Positions 1-7,377 of a stretch of 64,000 nt of DNA are shown piece by piece. The notes beneath the pieces are model-generated. The model made no database searches, was not told where the DNA came from, and saw only the letters and a list, made by a program, of their open reading frames with translations. Within the stretch, counting starts at the first letter, position 1. The number at the start of each line of letters is the position of its first letter. Both the position numbers and the translations under genes were made by a program. Location: the NCBI GenBank assembly GCA_023228645.1, contig JALOAT010000014.1, forward strand, positions 1-64,000, given 5' to 3'. The DNA is from Gammaproteobacteria bacterium. GTDB lineage: Bacteria > Pseudomonadota > Gammaproteobacteria > Thiohalomonadales > Thiohalomonadaceae.

Positions 1-64
1 CGCAGCCACTGGCCCGTCGCCGTCAAAGCCGCTTCGCTCTCGCGCGCCGGGCCACCCTTCTTTT

Positions 65-100
65 GGTTCCTTTTCTTTGGCCGCTCAAAGAAAAGGAACC
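65..100. terminator. Long perfect hairpin (15-bp stem, 6-nt loop)
   Basis: Positions 65-79 and 86-100 are perfect reverse complements around the loop gccgct, giving a stem rich in A/T runs. It lies downstream of the minus-strand PRPP-synthetase-like gene, so it could end that operon. Similar long stems occur as dispersed intergenic repeats in proteobacteria. Use as a terminator is inferred. Confidence 0.55.
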
Positions 101-222
101 CGGCGTAGGGGGACGGAATCCCCCGTCTAAATAATCTTTGCGCGAAGCGCTTCCTTATTGAAGATGTCACGTAGGCGCTGCGCGTCAACGTGACCTACGG
201 CCGTGTGGGTACGACCGCGTTT

Positions 223-244
223 TGTGGGAGCGGGCTTCCGCGGA
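223..244. repeat. REP-like palindromic element
   Basis: The start tgtgggagcggg followed by cttccgcgga resembles the Pseudomonas-type REP consensus (GTGGGAGCGGGC...CCGCGA). Related units occur near 7217 and 9306. It lies between the operon end at 273 and the hairpin at 65-100. Confidence 0.45.
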
Positions 245-272
245 CTCTGCGCCGCTGTGTTGGACCTTTCCT

Positions 273-1253
273 TCACCCGCCGATGTCGCCCGGCAACGGT
301 TCGCCGAGGTGCAGGCGACGGATGGCGTCGGCGAGGGCGGGGGCGCAGCCGACGACGGTGAGGCGGCTGTGCAACGGGGCCGGTGCCAGATCCACGGGGA
401 TGCTGTCGGTGACCAACAGCGACTCCAAGGGCGCCACGTTCAGGTTGTCCGCGGCCTGGGCGCTGAACACACCGTGGGCCGCGACGGCGAGGATGCGCGT
501 CGCGCCGGCACGGGCGCACGCCTCCGCGGCGCGGCGCACGGTGGTACCGCCGGCGACCAGGTCGTCGACGATGACCACGGTGCGGCCTTGCACCTCGCCC
601 ACCAGATGCTCGCCGGACACGACCCCGCCGCTGCGGCGCTTTTCCATGAAGCCGGCGCCGAGCGGGCGCATGAGCTTCGCCTCCAGTGCGCGCCGGAATC
701 CATCCGCACGCTTCACGCCGCCCACATCGGGCGAGAGCACCACGACCTCGGCGTCGCCCACCGCGGTGGCCACGGGTCCGGTGAACAGGTGGTGGGAATC
801 CAGGTGTTCGGCGGCGCAGCGGAAGGCGTTCTGATAGGCGACGACGTTGTGTACTTCGAGGGTGAAGATGCGATCGGTGTCCACGGCCTCGAACAACTGG
901 GCCACGTAGCGGGTGGTGACCGGATCGTTGGGTTGGGTGCGGCGGTCCTTGCGGCTGTAGCCCAGGTAGGGCACGACGGCGGTCACCCGTGTTGCGCCGT
1001 TGGTACGCAGGGCAGCGATGAAGAACAGCAGGCGCAGCAGCTTGGCGTCCACACTCTGCCCGCCCAGCCCGTGCAGGGACTGGAGCACGTAGACGTCGCG
1101 CTCACGCACGTTGGTGAGCGGGCGCGATTTGTGCTCGCCGTCTTCAAAGCCCCGTTCCTCGTGGAGCGCGAGAGCGCCGCCGAGGGCGGCGGCCACCCGT
1201 TCGCCCAACGGGCGCGTGGCCTCCAGGGCGAACACCAGGGGCGGCCCATGCAT
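273..1253 (-). CDS. Ribose-phosphate pyrophosphokinase-like protein
   Basis: A 326-residue protein of the PRPP synthetase family (usual length about 315). It would transfer pyrophosphate from ATP to ribose 5-phosphate to make PRPP. Visible family features are an N-terminal domain with FEDGEHKSRP, the YLGYSRKDRR stretch matching the ATP/flexible-loop region, and the PRPP loop VIVDDLVAGGTT. The ATG at 1253 was chosen because it starts 2 bp after the upstream hydrolase stop; a longer in-frame extension only overlaps that gene. It is the last gene of the six-gene operon. The sequence is divergent from housekeeping Prs, so this is probably an accessory paralogue supplying PRPP to the nearby phosphoribosyltransferase (inference). 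Confidence 0.85.
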   Translation of the reverse strand: MHGPPLVFALEATRPLGERVAAALGGALALHEERGFEDGEHKSRPLTNVRERDVYVLQSLHGLGGQSVDAKLLRLLFFIAALRTNGATRVTAVVPYLGYSRKDRRTQPNDPVTTRYVAQLFEAVDTDRIFTLEVHNVVAYQNAFRCAAEHLDSHHLFTGPVATAVGDAEVVVLSPDVGGVKRADGFRRALEAKLMRPLGAGFMEKRRSGGVVSGEHLVGEVQGRTVVIVDDLVAGGTTVRRAAEACARAGATRILAVAAHGVFSAQAADNLNVAPLESLLVTDSIPVDLAPAPLHSRLTVVGCAPALADAIRRLHLGEPLPGDIGG

Positions 1254-1255
1254 GC

Positions 1256-1894
1256 TCAGGCCTTGAGATGGCGCACGAACCACTCGCCCGCCAGGCGCGC
1301 CACCTGTTCCAGCGTGCCCGGCTCCTCGAACAGATGGGTCGCGCCGGGCACGACGGCGGTTTCGTGCGGCCCGCCGAGGGCGGCGGCTGCCGTGCGGTTG
1401 AGTTCGAGTACCCCCTGGTCCAGGCCGCCGACGATGAGCAGGGTGGGGGCCTTCACCAGCGGCAGCGCATCGGCCAGATCGGGCCGGCCGCCCCGTGACA
1501 CCACTGCGCCGATCAAAGCGGGCTTGGCGGCCGCCACGTTCAATGTGGCGGCGGCCCCCGTGCTGGCGCCGAACAGCCCCAGCGGCAGCGCCGCAGTGGC
1601 CGGCTGTGCGTGCACCCAATCGGCGGCGCCGGCAAGGCGCTCCGTCAGTAGCGCGATGTCGAAGCGCAGCGCCGCGGTCGCCATGTCGGCCACCTGCTCC
1701 TGCGGGGTGAGCAGATCGAACAACAAGGTGGCGAGGCCGTGCCCGTTGAGCTGCTCGGCCACAAAACGGTTGCGCACGCTGAAGCGGCTGCTGCCGCTGC
1801 CGTGGGCGAACAACACCAGGCCGTGCGCGCCCACAGGCAGCGCAAGGTCGCCGGGCAGGGCCGCCCCGCGGCTCTCGATCAAAACCTCGCTCAT
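1256..1894 (-). CDS. Alpha/beta hydrolase, dienelactone hydrolase-like
   Basis: A 212-residue cytoplasmic alpha/beta hydrolase. The oxyanion-hole strand is LVLFAHGSGSSR near residue 30. The nucleophile elbow is GASTGAA, with serine nucleophile, near residue 110. An Asp-containing segment (LIVGGLDQGVLEL) and a C-terminal His (PGATHLFEEPG) complete a plausible Ser-Asp-His triad. The ATG overlaps the phosphoribosyltransferase stop by 4 bp (ATGA), indicating translational coupling. This subfamily is often found beside or fused to phosphoribosyltransferases; its substrate is not known from sequence. Confidence 0.85.
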   Translation of the reverse strand: MSEVLIESRGAALPGDLALPVGAHGLVLFAHGSGSSRFSVRNRFVAEQLNGHGLATLLFDLLTPQEQVADMATAALRFDIALLTERLAGAADWVHAQPATAALPLGLFGASTGAAATLNVAAAKPALIGAVVSRGGRPDLADALPLVKAPTLLIVGGLDQGVLELNRTAAAALGGPHETAVVPGATHLFEEPGTLEQVARLAGEWFVRHLKA

Positions 1895-2517
1895 CCGGGC
1901 GCTCCTTGCGACAGCAGGGCGATCACCTCGTCGTCGCTCACCTGGGCGAATTCCGCGAAGAACTGGCTCACCGCATAAAACACCGTGGGCGCCGCGAGGC
2001 AGACCAGCTCGTCCACTTCTTTCTCCAGGCTCGCGACGGTCTCGGCCGGCGCGACGCCGATGGCGGCGATGAGCCGCCGCGGGCCTTGCGCGCGCAGCGC
2101 ACGTAGAGCGGCGATCAAGGTGGCGCCGGTCGCCACGCCGTCGTCCACCACGATGCAGAGGCGTGCGCGCGCATCCACCGGCGCGCGTCCGTAGCGCAGC
2201 CGCCGCTCGTGCAGGCGCTCCAGTTGCCGCGCGCTCTCCCGCGCCACATAGTCCTCATCGATGTGCAAGGCGTGGGCCGCCGGCGAAAGCACCACCTTGC
2301 CGCTCTCGTCCACCGAGCCGATGGCGAATTCGGGATTGCCGGGCGCGCCGAGCTTGTGCACCAGCACCACGTCCAGCTCGCCGTCGAGGGCATCGGCCAC
2401 CACCCGTCCCATGGGCACGCCGCCGCGCGGAATGGCGAGCACCAACGGGTGCTGGCCGCGATAGCGGGCCAGTTGTTCGGCGATGCGTTCTGCGGCCTGC
2501 TCACGGCTGGCGAACAC
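1891..2517 (-). CDS. Phosphoribosyltransferase (type I fold)
   Basis: A phosphoribosyltransferase-domain protein of 208 residues from the GTG at 2517. The PRPP-binding loop is CIVVDDGVATGATL, with an early LAIPRGGVPMG motif, both typical of the PRTase family found beside dienelactone-type hydrolases. A TTG at 2562 would give 223 residues and a 20-bp overlap with the CapA gene. GTG is preferred because the protein then begins like its relatives (VFASREQAAERIAEQL). The acceptor is unknown. With a PRPP synthetase and a nicotinamidase-like hydrolase in the same operon, a base-salvage role is an attractive inference. Confidence 0.82.
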   Translation of the reverse strand: MFASREQAAERIAEQLARYRGQHPLVLAIPRGGVPMGRVVADALDGELDVVLVHKLGAPGNPEFAIGSVDESGKVVLSPAAHALHIDEDYVARESARQLERLHERRLRYGRAPVDARARLCIVVDDGVATGATLIAALRALRAQGPRRLIAAIGVAPAETVASLEKEVDELVCLAAPTVFYAVSQFFAEFAQVSDDEVIALLSQGAPG

Positions 2518-2542
2518 GTGGGTGGTCTCGCTGTCCGGCGAC

Positions 2543-3646
2543 TCAACTCCAGCGTAGCCCAAGGCCGCCGTCGGGCAGCGTCACCACGCGGGTGCCGAGG
2601 CCTTCGCCCTCGCGCGTGAGGGTGCGCTGCAACCACTGCACGGCCTCGGCATCGGCGCGCTCCAGGCGCATGCGTCGCAGACGCATGGGACGCATGCGCA
2701 GGGCCTCCAGGGCGCCGTCATCGCGAAGGCGCGGGAAATACAGCAAGGACAGCTCGCCGCGATAGCCGGCATGGCCGCCGATGCCTTCGTAGTCGTTGAT
2801 GAGATCGCCGCAGCCGTACAGCATCAGACGGCCGTGGTAGACCTCCATGCCCAGCACGTGATGGGAGGAGTGACCGTGCACCAGGTCGGCACCGGCCAGG
2901 TCGACGAGCGCATGGGCGAAGGCGCGCTGCGCTGCGGGGATGGGGTAGCCCCAGTTTTCGCCCCAATGGATGGAGACCACCAGCCGATCGCCGGGGCGAC
3001 GCACGGCGCGGCAGTGTTCGCCGATGCGCCGCGCCGTAGCGGCGGACAGGTCGGCGAGCAGGTTGACGCCGGAGCGCTGTGCCGTGGCGGCCCAGTCCTC
3101 GGGAATGCCGCTGCTGGCGTGGCCACAGCTGTAGACCAGCACGCGGCCGGCGGGCGTGTCGAGGATGGCCGGGCGTTGTGCCGCGCCGGCATCCTCGCCC
3201 GCGCCGGCGGTCTGGATGCCGGCCCCGTGCAGTACCGCGAGGGTGTCTGCCAGCCCTTCGCGGCCCCAGTCGAGTACGTGATTGTTGGCGAGCACGCAGC
3301 AATCGATCGCCGCAGCGCACAGCAGGCCGACGTTGCCCGGGTGCATGTGATAGTGGATGCCCTTATCGGGCCACGGCCGGGCGGACACGGTGACGCTGGT
3401 TTCCAGATTGACGATACGCGCGTGCGGCGCCGCCGCGGTCAGCTCATCCAGGGCATCGCCCCAGGGATAGGCAAGATCCACCGGCCGCGGGATCGGGCCA
3501 TTCACCTGTTCGGCCAAGGTCACGTAGTCGCGCGCGTCGCTGATCCAGGGCTCGTAGAGGCGGGGCTCCACGGCATGGGGCAGGATCTGGTCGATGCCGC
3601 GGCCCGTCATCACGTCGCCGCACAGGAACAGCGTGAGGATGTTCAT
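2543..3646 (-). CDS. CapA family metallophosphoesterase-like protein
   Basis: A 367-residue protein of the CapA (poly-gamma-glutamate synthesis) superfamily with the calcineurin-like metal site. It begins LTLFLCGDVMTGRGID, the metal-binding GDVM motif. NLETSVT, LANNHVLDWG and VVSIHWGENW, then HGHSSHH near residue 260, match the later metal and active-site motifs. No signal peptide is evident, so it is probably cytosolic, unlike classical CapA. The start overlaps the upstream gene's stop by 4 bp. Capsule genes are absent here, so a capsule role is unlikely; a phosphatase role within the operon is inferred. Confidence 0.85.
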   Translation of the reverse strand: MNILTLFLCGDVMTGRGIDQILPHAVEPRLYEPWISDARDYVTLAEQVNGPIPRPVDLAYPWGDALDELTAAAPHARIVNLETSVTVSARPWPDKGIHYHMHPGNVGLLCAAAIDCCVLANNHVLDWGREGLADTLAVLHGAGIQTAGAGEDAGAAQRPAILDTPAGRVLVYSCGHASSGIPEDWAATAQRSGVNLLADLSAATARRIGEHCRAVRRPGDRLVVSIHWGENWGYPIPAAQRAFAHALVDLAGADLVHGHSSHHVLGMEVYHGRLMLYGCGDLINDYEGIGGHAGYRGELSLLYFPRLRDDGALEALRMRPMRLRRMRLERADAEAVQWLQRTLTREGEGLGTRVVTLPDGGLGLRWS

Positions 3647-4707
3647 GCACCCAGGTCGAGGCCTTCCCAGGTCTCGAGCGGATCGGTGGAGCGCACCACG
3701 TGCATGCCGGCGTCACGAAAACGCCGGAACGCCGCATCGGCCTGCTCGGTGTAATCCACCACGCCCGGCACTACCACCGGCGAACTGCAATCCTCCAGCA
3801 GGTACACCCGTCGCGCGAGGGACGGGTCGCCGGCGCGGATCTGTGCCAGCAGATCAGCGATGGTCCAGGCCACGCAATGACTCTTGGCCTGTCCCGCGAC
3901 CACCACCGCATCGAAACGCAGCAGGCTTGCGATGAGTTCCTCGTCGCGCGCGGAGAGGATCTCGCCGTCGGGACCGGTGGTGACCTCCGGGCCGAGCACC
4001 GAGTAGTGTTCCGTCAGCGGGTGGCGGCCCTTCACGCGAAAGTCCGTGACCGCGCGGCGCGCCTGGGCGTGGAAGAACACCGCTTCCTCCACCGCCGAAA
4101 CCAGCGCATGGCCGATGCCGCCGAGCATGGCGTGATAGGGCCACACGGTCAGGTCGTACTTGCCGCTGGTGCGCAGGGCGCGTACGTAGTGCAGGAGATG
4201 GCGCTGGCCGTACGCCGCGGAGATGCCGAGCGCCGGGGCCAACGCGGCGTTGAAGCGCCAGTGCCCGGCCTCCACGTCCTCCACGCTCACGCGTACGTAC
4301 GGCTCGGGATGGCGGCCTTGCGTGTCCACCAGGAAGGCGGGGTGGAATATTTGATAGGCGAGGTGAGTGTCGAGGGTCGGTGTGATGCGGGTGATGAGGT
4401 GCAGGTTGCGATAGATGAACTGGCAAAGTCGCCGGCTGTCGTCCACCGCTGCGCTCCCCGATCGGCCCGCCACATAGAGTTCGAAGCCTGGAATGCAGAA
4501 GGTGTTCTGCACGTCCACCAGCAGCAGGCAGATGCGGACGCGATCCTCCGCCGCCGGGTGCACACCGTGCGCTGCGGCCCACTGCACGGCGTCACGCGCG
4601 CGCTGGGCATAGGGCACCCGCCAGACGCCGGACACGGCCGCGCCGTCGAAGTGCCCCGGCAAAGGAAGCTGTCGAGCCATCGGTGCCCGGACGGGCTTCA
4701 CATTCAC
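3643..4707 (-). CDS. Isochorismatase/nicotinamidase-fold cysteine hydrolase
   Basis: A 354-residue cysteine hydrolase, long for the family. The catalytic Asp lies in LLLVDVQNTFCIPG near residue 65. The catalytic Cys is in GQAKSHCVAWT near residue 275. A conserved stretch LDTHLAYQIFHP supplies the metal/His region. The GTG at 4707 overlaps the preceding stop by 4 bp (GTGA); an internal ATG at 4680 is the alternative. The family cleaves nicotinamide, isochorismate or related amides. Operon context with PRPP-using enzymes favours a nicotinamide-like substrate, but this is inference. Confidence 0.85.
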   Translation of the reverse strand: MNVKPVRAPMARQLPLPGHFDGAAVSGVWRVPYAQRARDAVQWAAAHGVHPAAEDRVRICLLLVDVQNTFCIPGFELYVAGRSGSAAVDDSRRLCQFIYRNLHLITRITPTLDTHLAYQIFHPAFLVDTQGRHPEPYVRVSVEDVEAGHWRFNAALAPALGISAAYGQRHLLHYVRALRTSGKYDLTVWPYHAMLGGIGHALVSAVEEAVFFHAQARRAVTDFRVKGRHPLTEHYSVLGPEVTTGPDGEILSARDEELIASLLRFDAVVVAGQAKSHCVAWTIADLLAQIRAGDPSLARRVYLLEDCSSPVVVPGVVDYTEQADAAFRRFRDAGMHVVRSTDPLETWEGLDLGA

Positions 4708-4874
4708 GGGTGCATGGACTTGGCCGCGTCGAAATGTGTTTTCAGGATGGGGATGATTTTCGCGGCGTAACGCTTCTGGTCGGCGCCGAGCTTCGCCATT
4801 TCGATCTCGGCTGCGCCGTCCTGGGCCGCCTTTTCGAGGAACGTCTGATCCAGCATCGACAGATCAGATGCCAT
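4704..4874 (-). CDS. Small DUF4142-like protein, first gene of operon
   Basis: A 56-residue protein that resembles only the first helix pair of the DUF4142 domain (DQTFLEKAAQDGAAEIEMAK), whose usual length is about 130-140 residues. The ATG at 4874 has a strong ribosome-binding site (GGAGGA, 6 bp upstream), so a longer in-frame extension to 5102 is rejected. Its stop overlaps the GTG of the hydrolase gene by 4 bp, making it the leader of the operon. It is either a truncated remnant kept for coupling or a genuine mini-protein. No signal peptide. Confidence 0.65.
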   Translation of the reverse strand: MASDLSMLDQTFLEKAAQDGAAEIEMAKLGADQKRYAAKIIPILKTHFDAAKSMHP

Positions 4875-5033
4875 GGAGTCTCCTCCGTTTCGCAATTTGG
4901 CTGCGTGAAATGCACCGCCCGACGGCGCGTCCTTATCGGAGTCTATGCAGAGCAGCAGGGCGCCGCAAAGGCATGGGCCAACGGCTGCGGACGTTGGGAG
5001 CAACGCATGAAAGGGGAGAGATTGATCCTGCGG

Positions 5034-5049
5034 CTCACCGGGCGGTGAG
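5034..5049 (-). terminator. Hairpin downstream of tRNA-Gly
   Basis: Perfect 6-bp stem ctcacc/ggtgag with a 4-nt loop, lying 9 bp beyond the CCA end of the minus-strand tRNA. There is no T-run, so termination is only a guess. Confidence 0.3.
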
Positions 5050-5057
5050 GAGGAAAG

Positions 5058-5133
<76 letters not shown>

Positions 5134-5272
5134 TTGAAGGGGCGCAATTTTAGCGGCTCTTTTGCGGCTGTCAAACCCTATTTGCAGCGGACGCTTCGGG
5201 GCCTGTTGGCGCGTGGTGCCGCGCCGTGCATCTCATGCCGCTTTTGCTATCCCTGCAAAAAGGAGAAAGCTC

Positions 5273-5794
5273 ATGCGCGCGTTGATCATCAGTGCCGACG
5301 GATTCGAGGACCAGGAGTTGCTCGTGCCCCGGGATGAACTGCGGGCAGACGGGTTCACGGTCGACGTGGTGACGCCCGGGGCCCAAGCCATCCACGGCAA
5401 GCGTGGGGCCGTGGTAAATGCCGACGGCGATATCGACGGCACCGACGCGGCAGCATACGACCTGCTGGTGCTGCCCGGCGGCAAGGCGCCGGCGACGTTG
5501 CGCAAGGACCCGAAGGTGCTGTCCCTGGCGCGTCACTTCATGGCGGCGCATAAACCGGTGGCGGCCGTGTGCCACGGGCCGCAGATCCTGGTGTCCGCCG
5601 ACGTGCTGCGCGGCAAGAAGGCGACCTCCTATGCGGCGGTGGCCGCCGAGCTCAAGGCCGCCGGGGCCGATTACATTGATGGCGAGGTGGTGGTGGACGA
5701 CAATCTGATCACCTCGCGCAAGCCCGCGGATCTGCCGGCCTTCGTGCACGCCATCCGTCGTACCCTCGGTAACCGCGCTGCCCGTTCGCCATAG
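5273..5794 (+). CDS. PfpI/DJ-1 family protein
   Basis: A 173-residue class I glutamine amidotransferase-like protein of the PfpI (YhbO/YajL) branch, implicated in protein deglycation or stress proteolysis. The nucleophile cysteine is in AAVCHGPQIL near residue 100, and the upstream Glu lies in DGFEDQELLVP near residue 12. The ATG at 5273 follows AAGGAGAAAGCTC, a good ribosome-binding site. It has no signal peptide and is probably cytosolic. It is a monocistronic plus-strand gene next to the helicase. The family is certain; the physiological substrate is not. Confidence 0.9.
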   Translation: MRALIISADGFEDQELLVPRDELRADGFTVDVVTPGAQAIHGKRGAVVNADGDIDGTDAAAYDLLVLPGGKAPATLRKDPKVLSLARHFMAAHKPVAAVCHGPQILVSADVLRGKKATSYAAVAAELKAAGADYIDGEVVVDDNLITSRKPADLPAFVHAIRRTLGNRAARSP

Positions 5795-5859
5795 CGCTTA
5801 CACGTGCGGCGCGCCATTGGGCTGCCGCAACGCCGGTCGATTGGTGTATCTTGCGCGCC

Positions 5860-7191
5860 ATGATGACCTTTGCCGACTTCGATCTCCCCTACGAACTCAC
5901 GCGCGCCCTCGACAAACTCGGGCTCACCGAGCCCACGCCCGTTCAGGCGCAGGCGATCCCGCCCGCGCTGGCGGGTCGCGACCTGCTGGTTTCGGCAGCC
6001 ACCGGCTCGGGCAAAACGGCCGCGTTCCTGCTGCCCATGCTGGCGCGCTTCCTCGATAGCCCGGACACGCCGCCCGAGGCGGGCACGCGGGGCTTGGTCA
6101 TCGTGCCCACGCGCGAATTGGCCCGGCAGATCTACGACGAATTCATGAAGCTGGGCAGCTACACGCGCCTGCGTGCAGACGTGATCACCGGCGGCGCACC
6201 CACTCGCCACCAGACAGCCACGTTGCGCAAGAATCCCGAGATCCTCATCGCCACGCCTGGACGCCTACTGGAACACCTGGATCGCGGCGAGGCGGAGCTG
6301 GGTGATCTGGAGGTGCTGGTGCTCGACGAGGCCGATCGCATGCTCGACATGGGCTTCGCGCCGGACGTGCTGCGGATTCTCACCTTTTGCGCGCAGGAGC
6401 GTCAGTCCATGCTTCTGTCCGCCACGCTCCATCATCGTGGCCTCAAGCCGCTCACCGATGAATTGTTGCGCAACCCCGAGGTCGTGACGGTCGACGCTGC
6501 GAGGGCCATTCCCAATGTGATTCATCAGCAGGTGATCCTGGCGGACAGCCCCGAACACAAGCAGGCCCTGACCACCTGGTTGTTGCAGAACGAGCAGTAC
6601 GACAAGGCCATGGTGTTCACCAACACCCGCGAGGGCGCCACGCGGCTAGGCAATGCGTTACGCGCCCAGGGCGTGCGTGCCGGCGTGGTCCATGGTGACA
6701 TCGAGCAGCGCGAGCGTAATCGCGTGCTCGGCCTGTTGCGCGCGGGTCAGATCAATGTCCTCGTGGCCACCGACGTGGCGGCCCGGGGCCTGGACGTGCC
6801 GGGCATGCAGCTGGTGATCAATTTCGATGTGGCGCGCAGCGGCGACGACCACCTGCACCGCACAGGCCGCACCGGGCGTGCGGGCGAGCGCGGGCTGGCC
6901 GTGTCCCTGGTGGGTCACACCGACTGGAACAACATGGCGAGCATCGAGCGCTACCTGCGCCTGGACGTGGAGCGGCGTGTCATTCCCGGGTTGAAGGCGA
7001 AGTTCGAGGGGCCGAAGAAGGTGAAGGGCGCCGCCAAAAAGGCGCCCCGCAAGCCCGAGAAACCTGCGGCACCTAAACCCAAGCAGCGCCACCGCGACCT
7101 CAAGAACAAGGGCAAACGCCGCGTACCCAGCCAGGCCCGTAACGCCTCGCCCGGCGACCTGCCACCCCCCAGAAAACCACGCGAACCCTGA
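5860..7191 (+). CDS. srmB: DEAD-box ATP-dependent RNA helicase, SrmB-like
   Basis: A 443-residue DEAD-box helicase with all motifs in order: Q motif (PTPVQAQAIPP), I (ATGSGKT), Ia (PTRELARQ), TPGRLLEH, II (VLDEADRMLDMGF), III (SAT), IV (MVFTNTREGA), V (ATDVAARGLDVPG) and VI (HRTGRTGRAGERG). The basic tail ends KQRHRDLKNKGKRRVPS, closely resembling the SrmB tail. That suggests a role in 50S ribosome assembly and RNA unwinding. The ATG at 5860 is preferred over the TTG at 5851; a second ATG follows at once. RhlE is the alternative family assignment. Confidence 0.9.
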   Translation: MMTFADFDLPYELTRALDKLGLTEPTPVQAQAIPPALAGRDLLVSAATGSGKTAAFLLPMLARFLDSPDTPPEAGTRGLVIVPTRELARQIYDEFMKLGSYTRLRADVITGGAPTRHQTATLRKNPEILIATPGRLLEHLDRGEAELGDLEVLVLDEADRMLDMGFAPDVLRILTFCAQERQSMLLSATLHHRGLKPLTDELLRNPEVVTVDAARAIPNVIHQQVILADSPEHKQALTTWLLQNEQYDKAMVFTNTREGATRLGNALRAQGVRAGVVHGDIEQRERNRVLGLLRAGQINVLVATDVAARGLDVPGMQLVINFDVARSGDDHLHRTGRTGRAGERGLAVSLVGHTDWNNMASIERYLRLDVERRVIPGLKAKFEGPKKVKGAAKKAPRKPEKPAAPKPKQRHRDLKNKGKRRVPSQARNASPGDLPPPRKPREP

Positions 7192-7216
7192 ATTGCCGTA
7201 GCCCGGTTCGCAGCCC

Positions 7217-7292
7217 TGTAGGAGCGGTCACCGGCCGCGATTCTCTCCGGCTTCGTATCGCGGCCTGGACGTCTCGTACCGGAGCTCCTACA
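7217..7292. repeat. Inverted pair of REP-like elements
   Basis: tgtaggagcggtcaccggccgcga at the left end is mirrored by atcgcggcc (7257-7265) and gctcctaca (7284-7292), forming two REP-like units in opposite orientation. It lies between the helicase stop and rlhA, where such pairs can stabilise mRNA ends or serve as terminators. Downstream, 7303-7337 carries a cctttgcgtctttgcgcc-type repeat seen again near 11.7 kb. Confidence 0.5.
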
Positions 7293-7377
7293 CATCCCTT
7301 CCTCTGCGTCCTTTGCGTCTTTGCGCCTTTGCGTTAGGCTGTTTGCCTTTCTCCTCCCCCGCCTGCCGGTCGCTTCA

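Noticed and set aside
222..2072. Long plus-strand frame of 616 codons over the first operon
   Set aside because: It is antisense to the clear minus-strand PRPP synthetase, hydrolase and PRTase genes.
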